From: a bacterium
GTDB lineage: Bacteria; Fibrobacterota; Chitinivibrionia; Chitinivibrionales; Chitinivibrionaceae
DNA: 40,799 nucleotides
NCBI GenBank assembly: GCA_020048285.1
Contig: JAIFMU010000082.1
Location: forward strand, 1-40,799
Direction of reading: 5' to 3'
Part shown: positions 24,454-34,040 of the stretch, in pieces
How the letters are laid out: the number at the start of each line of letters is the position of its first letter
Numbering within the stretch: the first letter of the stretch is position 1
Notes under the pieces: generated by a model
Seen by the model: the letters and a program-made list of their open reading frames with translations, nothing else
The model's database searches: none
What the model was told of the DNA's origin: nothing
Made by a program: the position numbers and the translations under genes

Positions 24454-25637
24454 ACCGTGAACTCATCGAGGCGGCTTCGCGGTCGCCTCTCTTTTCTTCG
24501 TGCGACACCTTTTCACTCTATCTACATGTGCCATTCTGTGCTCACAAATGTGGCTACTGCGATTTCTACTCCAAGGCCAGTCGTTCTGGCATAGATCAAT
24601 TTCTTGACAGTTTTCAAAAAGAGATCGATCTCTATCTTCGCATTCACCCCGAATTAAAATCAAAAAAAGTAACAACCATTTTTGTCGGAGGCGGAACACC
24701 TTCGATTCTCACTGAACCTGAGTGGGTTGCGTTTGCCACCAAGGTAACTGATTCTTTTCTGCTTACCGATGATTGTGAGTGGACGATTGAATTCAATCCT
24801 GAGTCGTTCTCCGATGCAAAAGCGCGAGCGTGGAAAGGGACCGGTGTGAATCGTCTTTCCATTGGCGTGCAATCGCTCAACGACTCTGTGCTCAAGCAGG
24901 CAGAACGAATTCACTCTGCTCAGCGCGTGATTGAACTGCTGAGCAATCCGATTCTCGCTGAGTTTGACCGGATCAGTTGTGATACGATTTATGGACTTCC
25001 CGGTCAGACCGTGGCAGACGTTACAGAAACGTTGTCGCAGTTGATCGCTTTTCCCGTGGTCAGCCATATTTCCGCATATGAACTTACCATCGCTGAAGAT
25101 ACCCCCTTTGCCACGCTGGAACAGTCGCTCTTTCCTGACGATGAGGGGCTTGCCGATTACGAATCGGCAGTGCTGGAGTCGCTAATCGCGGCGGGATTTG
25201 AACGCTACGAAGTATCAAATTATGCAAAACCGGGTAAGCAGTGTCGTCACAACCAAAATTACTGGACTATGAAACCGTATCTCGGGCTGGGCCCATCGGC
25301 TCACTCATTTGATGGAGCGAAACGTTTCGGCGATGTTGGTTCCTTACACGACTATTGCCAACTGATCGATGCGGGCTTAATTCCGTGGGGATTTTTCGAA
25401 CAGGTCACACCGGAAATGCTCCAAACGGAGTTTCTCTTTTTGTCACTGCGCACCGCCGACGGAATCAATCTGAAACGCTACAAAGAGCTTTTTGGCGAGC
25501 CACTTCTGAGCGGGCCGCGAAAAGCAACTATCGATGAGTTGTGTCGCCAAAACCTCGCCGAACTAGATGATCACCAATTCTGGCTGACTCCTCAGGGACT
25601 CAATCTTGCCGATGGTGTTGCAAACCGCCTTATCTAA
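24450..25637 (+). CDS. hemW: HemW-like radical SAM protein
   Basis: 395 residues, cytoplasmic. The radical-SAM cluster motif is C30-x3-C34-x2-C37 (YLHVPFCAHKCGYCDFYS), followed by GGGTPS and GVQSLND, as in HemW and HemN relatives. Proteins of this type are heme chaperones rather than coproporphyrinogen dehydrogenases. The first cluster motif is followed by F, as is usual in HemW. The HemW C-terminal region (GPSAHSFDG, then FLFLSLRTADGI) is present. The ATG overlaps the lepB stop (ATGA), so translation is coupled. Confidence 0.92.
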   Translation: MNRELIEAASRSPLFSSCDTFSLYLHVPFCAHKCGYCDFYSKASRSGIDQFLDSFQKEIDLYLRIHPELKSKKVTTIFVGGGTPSILTEPEWVAFATKVTDSFLLTDDCEWTIEFNPESFSDAKARAWKGTGVNRLSIGVQSLNDSVLKQAERIHSAQRVIELLSNPILAEFDRISCDTIYGLPGQTVADVTETLSQLIAFPVVSHISAYELTIAEDTPFATLEQSLFPDDEGLADYESAVLESLIAAGFERYEVSNYAKPGKQCRHNQNYWTMKPYLGLGPSAHSFDGAKRFGDVGSLHDYCQLIDAGLIPWGFFEQVTPEMLQTEFLFLSLRTADGINLKRYKELFGEPLLSGPRKATIDELCRQNLAELDDHQFWLTPQGLNLADGVANRLI

Positions 25638-25663
25638 TTCGAAAACTCACCAAAAATTGCTTG

Positions 25664-25669
25664 TATAAT
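25664..25669 (+). promoter_or_regulatory. Likely -10 box of the binding-protein/kinase operon
   Basis: A perfect TATAAT lies 50 bases before the chosen start at 25719. No good -35 box is seen at 16-18 bases, so it is a partial promoter call. Confidence 0.35.
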
Positions 25670-25718
25670 GATCAAATTCACCGTACAATCTTCAGTAAAT
25701 CTCATTTTGGGAGGTACT

Positions 25719-26831
25719 ATGCGTATTGCACTACTCTTTCTACTGCTCTTACTTTTCTCATGTTCCAAACCGAAACCGATTAAAATTGGTTTTTTGGCGA
25801 CCCTTTCCGGCAAAAATTCAGAGCTTGGCATCGGTGCACGAACCGGAGTCCGCATAGCCGTCGAAGATATCAATGCGAACGGAGGCATCAATGGTCGCCC
25901 GCTCGAGCTGGTTGTGATCGATGACGAAAGTTCACCGGAAGTTGGCATTCGAAAACTTGATAGCTTTGCCGTTGAAGGCGTTTCTATTGTTGTCGGGCCT
26001 TTTACGAGCAATATGAAATCAGTAGTTGATGCTGGAATGAAAAAGAATATCCTTTTTGTGAGCCCCACCATGTCAAGTTCTGAACTATCCGTGGCGAATG
26101 ACCTCTTTGTGCGAGTTATTCCTACCTGCGTCGATCAATCACAACTCTTGGTTAAAGATTTAACAGCGCGAAATTTCAAAAATATTTTGGTCCTTATCGA
26201 TGAAACAAATCACGCATTTTCTTTTGATGTGTGGCGTTGGATGGAAACTTTTGCCTCAAAAAATGGCACGAGAGAACGATATCAGATGGATACACTTTTC
26301 CTTCGCCAAGCCGGTCGTCCTGAACAGTTAGCGCGCCTTGTCGATTCGTTGAAATACGATGCTGTTGTGGTTATTTCAAATGGCATTGATTATGGAATCG
26401 CCGCTCAACACATCAAGAAAAATGTTTCCCCTGTCGCGCTCTATGGGGCGCGTTGGTCGGCAACTCCAGACCTCTTAATCAACGGCGGAAAAGCTGTGGA
26501 AGGTGCTCGTTTTACCGCAAATATCATTTACGGAAAGCGAAGTGAAAAAGAGTCACGGTTCTTTGAAAGATTCACGCGTTTACAAGGAAGTTCTCCTTCG
26601 TTTATATCCTTGTTCAGTTATGATGCAGTAACCCTTCTCGCGACTGCGCTCCGTACTAGCAAAACGGCTTCTGAACCGGCCCGTGTGCGCGATGCGTTGA
26701 TCAATGGGAAAACGTTTGAAGCGTTACAGGGAACCGTTACTCTTGACTCTGCTGGTGATGCCTACCGTGAAAAAATTGAACTTCTCACGGTGAAAAATGG
26801 AGAAATCGTTCGATGCGAACTCGAAAACTAA
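25719..26831 (+). CDS. Periplasmic substrate-binding lipoprotein (branched-chain amino acid type)
   Basis: Start 25719 follows GGGAGG; the ATG at 25668 overlaps a TATAAT. The 370 residues start with a lipoprotein signal (LLLLLFSC, C15). They continue as a type I binding-protein fold of the Peripla_BP_6 class: IKIGFLATLSGKNSELGIGA, AVEDINANGGINGRPLELVV, and FVSPTMSSSELS in the ligand region. No ABC permease or ATPase is near. The gene overlaps the next one, a hybrid histidine kinase, by 19 bases. The inference is a ligand receptor for the kinase rather than a transporter part. Confidence 0.9.
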   Translation: MRIALLFLLLLLFSCSKPKPIKIGFLATLSGKNSELGIGARTGVRIAVEDINANGGINGRPLELVVIDDESSPEVGIRKLDSFAVEGVSIVVGPFTSNMKSVVDAGMKKNILFVSPTMSSSELSVANDLFVRVIPTCVDQSQLLVKDLTARNFKNILVLIDETNHAFSFDVWRWMETFASKNGTRERYQMDTLFLRQAGRPEQLARLVDSLKYDAVVVISNGIDYGIAAQHIKKNVSPVALYGARWSATPDLLINGGKAVEGARFTANIIYGKRSEKESRFFERFTRLQGSSPSFISLFSYDAVTLLATALRTSKTASEPARVRDALINGKTFEALQGTVTLDSAGDAYREKIELLTVKNGEIVRCELEN

Positions 26832-28975
26832 AGAGTCTTCGCCAAGAACTTCTACGCCAAGGGGTGTTCGCGGTTTCTCTCCCGTTTATACTGCTCGGGA
26901 TTATCTCAATTACTATTTCAGGAATGATGCTTTACAAACACATCTCCGAGCGCAATGAAGCGATTGTTGAACAGGGTGCATTGCAGGTTGAACATCAGAT
27001 TCGCGAATTGGAAAGTGATGTGCGAACTTTGGCGGGGAACATCACCGGCCATTCCACTCCGAAAGTGTATCTACAAAATTTTCTCGTGACACATCCTCAT
27101 TATAGCTCAATTTGGCTAACAGACTCTTCTGGTAAAGTCATTGCTGCGGAGCCGTCGTCATATCAGCTTAAAGGCATGGATCGTAGCGGAAGTGAAGCGT
27201 TTCGTTTTTCGCAATCAGGTGTTGATGAAAGCCATTTTAGTAATACATTTATTTCATACGAGTTGCAAGAACCTGTTGTGACCATTTCATACCCTTTAAA
27301 CGGGGGCGTTATCGCCATTGAGTACCGTGTGAGTGACTTAAACCGATATATTGGGCAGGTCGATAAAGGTCGCAGTTTTTCCATGGTTCTCACTGATAAT
27401 ACGGGCACGTGGTTGACGCATCCAGATAGTGACAAATTGCAACAGCGTGAAATAGACCCCAACAGTTCCTATTTTCGCTCGATTGAATCCGGAGGAAAAC
27501 GAGATTCGCAATTTGTCCGCTTTGCGGGGAAATTATCGACATTTTTTGTCCGAAAAAACAGCCGTTCAGGATGGTATGTAACCATTTATCAGCCTGTAAC
27601 AGCTGTGGTAGATCCACTGTTGTTACAGGGCGGAATTCTCTTGCTTTTTGGACTGTTTCTCATAGGATTTTCGTTGTATCGAAATCGAGCGATGATCAAC
27701 AATACGATTGCTCCGATTGAACACTTTATCGGTGTTGCGGACTCTGTCAGTAAAGGTGAATATTCTCGACTGCTGCCACCGCTCAATTTTGAAGAGTTTC
27801 ACACTTTGGCGAAAGCCTTTGATGCGATGATTCAGGGGATTCAAACGCGAGAAAAAGAGCAAAACTCGTTGTGGAAACAGCTTATTCAATCACAAAAAAT
27901 GGAAGTTATGGGGTCGCTGGCTGGTGGAATAGCTCACGATTTTAATAACATTCTTACCGCAATCGGTGGATTTGCTGAACTCTTGACTGAAGAACAATTT
28001 GACGAATCACTGAGAATTGAGTACGCGACGGAGATTCTGAATACTACGGGGCGCGCCGCTGCGTTAACTCGACAACTTTTAACCTTTTCTCGCAAGGAGG
28101 ATATCAAGATTGATACGGTTGAAGTTGTGGGGTGTATTACCTCGCTTATTTCGATGCTTCGCCGGATTGTTGGTGAAGATGTTGAACTCGTGTGCGTATC
28201 TAAAATTAAAGCGGGCTACATTCTCGTGGATAAGCATCATTTAGAACAGGTTGTACTTAATTTTACGGTAAATGCCGCCGATGCATTGCGAGAAAACCTG
28301 ACGAAACAGCCGAAAATAGAAATTCTCCTTGAAAAAGAGGATAAAACAATTGTACTATCCGTTATCGACAATGGCCCAGGAATCCCTAAAGAGGTGTTGT
28401 CTCATATCTTTGAACCATTTTTTACCACTAAACCAGTGGGAAAAGGTACAGGGATGGGACTGGCAACAGTACGGGGAATTATCGAAAAACATGGCGCAGA
28501 ACTCTGCGTTGATACCGATGAAAATGGAACCGCGTTTATTACGCGTTGGAAAGAGTCTTCGGTGAGTAATATTGACAGCGTTGAGTCACTAAAACAGGAC
28601 AATATAATGAAGTATCGCATTCTTCTTGCCGACGACGAACCGCTCCTGCGCAAAGTGGGAACTGCAATGCTCAGACAGCTTGGCCACGAAATTGTCGAAG
28701 CGAAAGATGGTCTCGAAGCATTGGAGATTTTAGAGGGCGATAGCACATTTGATCTGCTCATGACCGATATGATCATGCCCGGTGGAATCAGCGGTGAACA
28801 GTTGATCAAACAAGCTCATGAATTATATCCTGACCTAAAAGTGATCGTCCTCTCGGGATATACCGACAATCAATTGGCGGAGTTTACGCCCGATGACGAC
28901 GTTGTGTTTCTCGCTAAGCCATTTAAATTAGACCAATTGCGCGATATTCTTGCCGAGCGATTTCCCACCGCCTAA
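26813..28975 (+). CDS. Hybrid histidine kinase with Cache-type sensor and receiver domain
   Basis: A 720-residue inner-membrane sensor. A membrane helix at about 17-40 is followed by a periplasmic dCache-like domain (41-260, with IWLTDSSGKVIAAEP and SFSMVLTDNTGTWLTHPD). A second helix lies at about 266-289 and a HAMP-like linker at 290-345. HisKA carries phosphorylated H375 (GGIAHDFNNIL), HATPase_c follows (NFTVNAADAL, DNGPGIP, GTGMGLATV), and a receiver domain from about 598 has phospho-acceptor D652 (LLMTDMIMPGG). The start lies inside the end of the binding-protein gene, so the two are coupled. No separate response regulator with a DNA-binding domain is seen nearby. Confidence 0.93.
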   Translation: MRTRKLKSLRQELLRQGVFAVSLPFILLGIISITISGMMLYKHISERNEAIVEQGALQVEHQIRELESDVRTLAGNITGHSTPKVYLQNFLVTHPHYSSIWLTDSSGKVIAAEPSSYQLKGMDRSGSEAFRFSQSGVDESHFSNTFISYELQEPVVTISYPLNGGVIAIEYRVSDLNRYIGQVDKGRSFSMVLTDNTGTWLTHPDSDKLQQREIDPNSSYFRSIESGGKRDSQFVRFAGKLSTFFVRKNSRSGWYVTIYQPVTAVVDPLLLQGGILLLFGLFLIGFSLYRNRAMINNTIAPIEHFIGVADSVSKGEYSRLLPPLNFEEFHTLAKAFDAMIQGIQTREKEQNSLWKQLIQSQKMEVMGSLAGGIAHDFNNILTAIGGFAELLTEEQFDESLRIEYATEILNTTGRAAALTRQLLTFSRKEDIKIDTVEVVGCITSLISMLRRIVGEDVELVCVSKIKAGYILVDKHHLEQVVLNFTVNAADALRENLTKQPKIEILLEKEDKTIVLSVIDNGPGIPKEVLSHIFEPFFTTKPVGKGTGMGLATVRGIIEKHGAELCVDTDENGTAFITRWKESSVSNIDSVESLKQDNIMKYRILLADDEPLLRKVGTAMLRQLGHEIVEAKDGLEALEILEGDSTFDLLMTDMIMPGGISGEQLIKQAHELYPDLKVIVLSGYTDNQLAEFTPDDDVVFLAKPFKLDQLRDILAERFPTA

Positions 28976-29082
28976 ACTCGTCGCGTTGAACCTCTTCCTT
29001 GTACCACAAAATTCCCTCCTCCCACGGATACTACCGGCTCCTGCATCAACTATTTTCTGATGAACTTTTCAGACGGTGGTCT

Positions 29083-31530
29083 ATGTATTTCCGAAAATCA
29101 GAAAAATCATTTCTTGTAAAATTGCTCACGCCGGTTGTAGCCACTTCGCGATTCTTTATGGCTAAGGATAAGCCTATTCCTGTTAAGTTGTTGCGATGGG
29201 TGTTGCTGATTCCGGTTCTGATTATAGCACTGCTCGTTGCGGTTGATCTCAACATATTCTGGTTGTTTGGCAAAAGTCCTCGCATGGGGCTTATGATGAA
29301 TCCGAAAGTTAACGAAGCAAGCGAAGTATATTCGTCGGAAGGTGCACTGCTTGGAAAGTTTTTTTATGAAAATCGCGTGGCTGTCACGTTTGATGAACTT
29401 CCTCCTGAACTAACAAAAACGTTAATCGCCACCGAAGATGAGCGGTTTTATACTCACCATGGTGTTGATATTCAAGGTCTCGCAGGCGTTCTGTTCGATG
29501 CAGCCAAGGGGGATGCGCGCGGAGGATCGACCATTACTCAGCAGCTCGTAAAAAATATGTACAACACTCGCAAAAAGGGTGGACAGGGTCTTGTTGGAAA
29601 ACTTCCCGGGATGCGTATGATTGTAATCAAACTGCGCGAATGGACCACGGCGATCAAGTTAGAAGTACGGTATTCGAAAAAAGACATTTTGGCTATGTAT
29701 TTGAATACCGTCGATTTCGGTAGTACTGCGTTCGGGATTTACACCGCATCAAAAACATATTTCGGGATTGAACCGAAAGATCTCACATGGGAACAGTCGG
29801 CTCTACTTGTGGGAATGTTAAAAGCCACAACCACCTACTCCCCGATTAAAAATCCTGATAAGTCAGTTAAGCGCCGCAACGTGGTTCTCAAGCAACTGGC
29901 CGTTAAAGGAATACTGACACAGGATCAGGTCGACTCTTTAACACAAATTCCTCTTGAACTTGACTACTCTGTTGAAAGTCCTTATAGTGGCTCTGCCAAA
30001 TATTTTCGACTGGCCATGCTTGAAAGTCTCAAGCCGTGGTTCAAGGAGAATAAACTCGATCCGTATGCCGATGGCTTGAAAATTTACACAACCCTCGATA
30101 CGGGGATGCAGCGCTATGCAGAAGAGTCTGTGCGCCAGAACATGAAAAATCTCCAACGAGTTTTTGATGAGCATTGGCGCGGCGAAAATCCGTGGGTTGA
30201 TGAAAATGAGAAAGAAATACCCGGTTTCCTCGAAATGACGATTAGCACCACCGGTTTTTATAAAGATCTTCTGAAAAAACATAAGGGTGATTCGTCTAAA
30301 GCGTGGATCGAAGCCAAAGATCCACGTCCTACAACGCTTTTTTCGTGGGCTGATACGGCCGCAATTGATACCATCATGAGTTTTTACGATGAACAGGCAT
30401 ACTACAAACGGTTCCTTCACACGGGAATGGTTTCGCTGGATCCACAGGATGGAGCGATTCGTTCCTATGTGGGTGATATCAACTTCGACTTTTTTAAGTA
30501 CGATAACGTCAGTCAATCACAACGTCAGCCCGGTTCGACATTTAAACCATTCCTCTACCTTGCTGCCATGGAAAATGGGTGGCGTCCGTGTGATTCTGTG
30601 GTGAACCAACCGGTGACCATTCGGTATCGCGAAAAAGGTGAAGAGAAAACCTGGTCGCCCCACAATGCCGACTGGAATACTTCGGGGACCAAGCATACAT
30701 TGAAAAATGCGATGGCTCTTTCGCTCAATACAATTACGGTGCAAGTTGCGCAGAAAATTGGATTCCGCAAGGTCAATGAATACGCGGAAAAGATGGGAAT
30801 CACGTCACCACTTGATACATTCCCTTCACTCTGTCTCGGTTCGAGCGATGTCTCTCTTTTGGAGCTAGTCGGGTCGTACTGTCCGTTTGTCAACGGCGGA
30901 TATCGCGTAGAACCTCACTATGTCACGAAAATAACTGACTCGAAAGGGAAGGTGCTGTTCGAGGCGAAACCGAAAAGACAGAAAATACTCACCGATAAAG
31001 GTGTGTTCTACATGCTCCACATGTTCCGCGGTACGCTCACCGAACCGTACGGAACGACGCAGGCGCTTTTCTCTTATGACATTTTCAAAAAAGATATTGA
31101 ATTCGGCGGAAAAACAGGAACCTCGTCGAATCATTCAGACGGTTGGTTTATCGGATTATCTCCAAAAATGATCGCCGGTTCCTGGGTGGGTGGATCTGAA
31201 CGAGCTGTTCGATTCCGGTCGAGTTCTCTCGGCGAAGGGTGTAAAACTGCCTTGCCAAATGTGGGACTTTTCTTTGAAAAAGTGGTGAACGATTCCCGCT
31301 ATAAGAAGGTTCACGCAAAATTTACTCTTCCCGATGTGACAGATGCGGAATGCTATATGTGCCATACCAAGTACATTACTCGCCCTGATTCGATGTTGCT
31401 TGATTCAACCTTGGGATTGGTCGATTCGGTTGATGAGTTTGGCAATATCGTTACGCGTGCCGCGGCTCCTGCGGAAGAATCTGTAGAGGAAGAGACCACG
31501 GCAACGGAGTTAATTGAAGAACTATTTTAG
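29083..31530 (+). CDS. Class A penicillin-binding protein (PBP1A-like)
   Basis: Bifunctional peptidoglycan glycosyltransferase and transpeptidase. Start 29083 gives 815 residues; upstream TTG 28999 and downstream ATG 29158 are alternatives, and none has a strong ribosome site. One membrane helix (about 37-58). GT51: IATEDERFYTHHG with catalytic E118, then GGSTITQQLVKNMY. Transpeptidase: S485-T-F-K488 (GSTFKPF), SLNT and K677-TGT. Near the C-terminus is CYMCH (757-761), a CxxCH pattern. It ends with an acidic tail (EESVEEETTATELIEELF). It is a single gene, followed by a possible terminator. Confidence 0.93.
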   Translation: MYFRKSEKSFLVKLLTPVVATSRFFMAKDKPIPVKLLRWVLLIPVLIIALLVAVDLNIFWLFGKSPRMGLMMNPKVNEASEVYSSEGALLGKFFYENRVAVTFDELPPELTKTLIATEDERFYTHHGVDIQGLAGVLFDAAKGDARGGSTITQQLVKNMYNTRKKGGQGLVGKLPGMRMIVIKLREWTTAIKLEVRYSKKDILAMYLNTVDFGSTAFGIYTASKTYFGIEPKDLTWEQSALLVGMLKATTTYSPIKNPDKSVKRRNVVLKQLAVKGILTQDQVDSLTQIPLELDYSVESPYSGSAKYFRLAMLESLKPWFKENKLDPYADGLKIYTTLDTGMQRYAEESVRQNMKNLQRVFDEHWRGENPWVDENEKEIPGFLEMTISTTGFYKDLLKKHKGDSSKAWIEAKDPRPTTLFSWADTAAIDTIMSFYDEQAYYKRFLHTGMVSLDPQDGAIRSYVGDINFDFFKYDNVSQSQRQPGSTFKPFLYLAAMENGWRPCDSVVNQPVTIRYREKGEEKTWSPHNADWNTSGTKHTLKNAMALSLNTITVQVAQKIGFRKVNEYAEKMGITSPLDTFPSLCLGSSDVSLLELVGSYCPFVNGGYRVEPHYVTKITDSKGKVLFEAKPKRQKILTDKGVFYMLHMFRGTLTEPYGTTQALFSYDIFKKDIEFGGKTGTSSNHSDGWFIGLSPKMIAGSWVGGSERAVRFRSSSLGEGCKTALPNVGLFFEKVVNDSRYKKVHAKFTLPDVTDAECYMCHTKYITRPDSMLLDSTLGLVDSVDEFGNIVTRAAAPAEESVEEETTATELIEELF

Positions 31531-31555
31531 CGACATCTGTTGCTCATTTTCGATT

Positions 31556-31590
31556 CGGGTTGGATGTGTAACGCATTCGGCCCGTTTTTT
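31556..31590 (+). terminator. Possible terminator after the PBP gene
   Basis: CGGG (31556-31559) can pair with CCCG (31581-31584), with an inner ATGTG/CGCAT helix, followed directly by TTTTTT. The stem has an internal bulge, so strength is moderate. Confidence 0.5.
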
Positions 31591-31722
31591 ATTGATTTTT
31601 CTCCATAAAAATTGTTCTCACGCAAATGCACAATACATAATCAAAATGTGTACTATATTCTAATAAACAATGGAGTGTTTGCGCTGTCGCAGTTCTCATT
31701 GTTTGTGATCAAAGGAGTTCTC

Positions 31723-33984
31723 ATGAAAAGCTGTCTTAGAATCATTTTTGCCGTGTTGATTTTAGCAGGCTCCGTCTCGGCGGAGTTGACGTCGCAATTT
31801 CGTACGCAAAGCGGGATAAGTTGGCGCGGTTTGGCCCAGATTACTCGCGAGAGTCGCAAGGTAACAGTTCATGAATATTATCTCGAAATCGAAGAAGAGG
31901 TTGAACTGGGTGCCTATGCGGGATCATACGGTTCGCCCACAGAGTCACAACAAAGCGGGATAGAACTTTCAGGAACCTTTACTCTTCCAAAGGGGTCTGT
32001 TCTCAGCGGGGCAGTTCTGTGGGATGGCGGGAACATTCTCAAGGCAAAACTGAAAACGAAATCTGCCACAGAGAATGAGTACGCCGATTCCGCCGAGAGT
32101 GGGTCTGATTGGAAACCGAGCGCCGGTGATCCACTGATGATCGCTTTGAAATCGCGTGACACCGTGGATACGTACGCGTTTAATCTTTTTGCAATTAAGT
32201 GGGGCGAACAGCGACGTTTGCGCATTCGCTATCTTCAGCCGGTGGTATATGGAATCGGCGAAAACGGAACCTATATTGACCTTCACGCTGCCTTTGGCTC
32301 TTCAGTGGCGTCGCGACCCGCGGAGTTTTCTCTCGAATTGCGCGGAACGAAAACCGTGACCTCAATCAAAGTTCAGAATGGTGCATCGACCATGAGTTAT
32401 CCCCTTTCTGAAACAGCTTTGGCGGTGATTGTTCCCTATCGCAACGACGTGCGTATACTTCGCCCTGAACTGAATAGCGGTGCGAAAATGTACTCCACGC
32501 GAATCGACACAGGAAAATTAGCCGGTGAGTACCTTCACTACTTTTCGTCGGTCCCGGAAGAGCTTCTCAAAAATGCGGGGCTCAAGCGCGAAGTGGTTTT
32601 CTTGTGGCGATGGGAAAATGAAAATTCGCTGGTCGAATGGACAAATCAGAACAAGTATTTCACGCAATACGGCTGGAAAGCACTCGATCAGGCGCATCAG
32701 ATCACCTCGGTTGTATCGCGACTGCTCGATGCTCAGGCGGGGGTTGCACTCTATCACGACCGCACAGAAGGAAGTCGTGACACAGTCTTTTCACTCTGTA
32801 CCAAAGGATCTGATGACGCGCAATCGCTGGTTAGCTATCTCTCCTATTTGACTCAAAACGATGGTGAAAATATTCTCAGCGATGTGAGTGGTTACGAAGT
32901 GCGCAACGAATCCGAAGGCGATTCTCTTTCGGCAGCTCAACTCGATTCTATCTGTCAAGCGGGCTTCAACGATTTCGAAATTGCTGTAACCGCGATTAAA
33001 ACCATGTTTTCTACAGAGAGCAAAATCGTAAAGCACATTGTTCTGCTCACGGCGGGGAAACGAAAAACCGACAGCAATATCTCCTTTGCCAAGGCGATAA
33101 GTGATCTCGATGGCGTTACCATGAGCGGTTATGGGATCGATAGCAAATATCCCGACGGCTACTGGCCCGGAGTGGATATGAAATCGGTGTTGAGCACGCG
33201 CAAACTCACTGACGGGGGAGAGATTATTTCCAGCATACGAGTTCCCCGCGGACGTTCGGCAAACTTTTCACTCTACTTGAAATCGACGAAACAGAGCAAA
33301 GCCTTTACTGTCGATGGTGTAACAGCCAATGGATATACCAATTACAACACGATTGCCTTTACGGGGCACGCTGATCAGATGTGGAATGACACGGTGGTAT
33401 GGAAAGCGCAGGATCTTCAGGGAACAGAGATTGGTTCATTCATCCAGGTTCCATTGAGACAGAAAAGTGTGAACGACACGGATCAGATTATGCTGTGGGG
33501 TGGATCGGCTTCAAATCCCTATTCGGAACGGATCAAGTCCGGTTCGGTGGGGTACCTCGTGGGATTCGTCGATGAAAGCTATTCACTACTAGCCATGCCC
33601 TACGATTCGGTGTCAAAAGAGATTCAGAAACAGATCGAAGCGGGTGGGGACATTGCAAACCTCAGTCGCGACGAAATATTTGGGCCGATAACGTCGCTGG
33701 TAGCCAAGAGTATCAAAAAAGGTCCCGGCATTCACGGAATCACGTGTATTTCCGGTGCGGTTCGTTTTGCACTTTCCACGGGTTCAGCCGCGTCGGCGGA
33801 ACTGCAGATCTACGATCTCAAGGGGCGCATGGTGATGCGGTTTTCTGGGGATCAACTGATCGGCAGAAGTGAACTGCTCTGGGATGGCACCGGATTTGGC
33901 GGAGTGCAAATAGGTAAAGGAGTCTATGTCGCTCGGTTCGCGCTGAACGGAACGGTTCAGGCATCGATGAAATTCACGTTGTAA
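31723..33984 (+). CDS. Secreted VIT-like protein with C-terminal FlgD/type-IX-like domain
   Basis: Start 31723 follows AAAGGAG by 5 bases; the upstream ATG at 31612 has no site. The 753 residues have a signal peptide (IIFAVLILAGSVSA). An N-terminal VIT-like domain (SGTFTLPKGSVLSGAVLWDG, with KTKSATENEY) normally precedes a VWA domain in inter-alpha-trypsin-like proteins. The middle (from about 270) is alpha/beta and may be a degenerate VWA: the metal-site D-x-S-x-S is not evident. The last ~80 residues (AELQIYDLKGRMVMRFSG, then KGVYVARFALNG) look like a type-IX sorting or FlgD-like tail. It is a single gene. Confidence 0.75.
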   Translation: MKSCLRIIFAVLILAGSVSAELTSQFRTQSGISWRGLAQITRESRKVTVHEYYLEIEEEVELGAYAGSYGSPTESQQSGIELSGTFTLPKGSVLSGAVLWDGGNILKAKLKTKSATENEYADSAESGSDWKPSAGDPLMIALKSRDTVDTYAFNLFAIKWGEQRRLRIRYLQPVVYGIGENGTYIDLHAAFGSSVASRPAEFSLELRGTKTVTSIKVQNGASTMSYPLSETALAVIVPYRNDVRILRPELNSGAKMYSTRIDTGKLAGEYLHYFSSVPEELLKNAGLKREVVFLWRWENENSLVEWTNQNKYFTQYGWKALDQAHQITSVVSRLLDAQAGVALYHDRTEGSRDTVFSLCTKGSDDAQSLVSYLSYLTQNDGENILSDVSGYEVRNESEGDSLSAAQLDSICQAGFNDFEIAVTAIKTMFSTESKIVKHIVLLTAGKRKTDSNISFAKAISDLDGVTMSGYGIDSKYPDGYWPGVDMKSVLSTRKLTDGGEIISSIRVPRGRSANFSLYLKSTKQSKAFTVDGVTANGYTNYNTIAFTGHADQMWNDTVVWKAQDLQGTEIGSFIQVPLRQKSVNDTDQIMLWGGSASNPYSERIKSGSVGYLVGFVDESYSLLAMPYDSVSKEIQKQIEAGGDIANLSRDEIFGPITSLVAKSIKKGPGIHGITCISGAVRFALSTGSAASAELQIYDLKGRMVMRFSGDQLIGRSELLWDGTGFGGVQIGKGVYVARFALNGTVQASMKFTL

Positions 33985-34040
33985 GTACGCGAATCACGCA
34001 CGTATCTCACACTGACTACTGGCAAAATAATGGGGGAACC

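Noticed and set aside
31612-31722. N-terminal extension of the VIT-like protein
   Set aside because: Signal peptide and AAAGGAG place the start at 31723.
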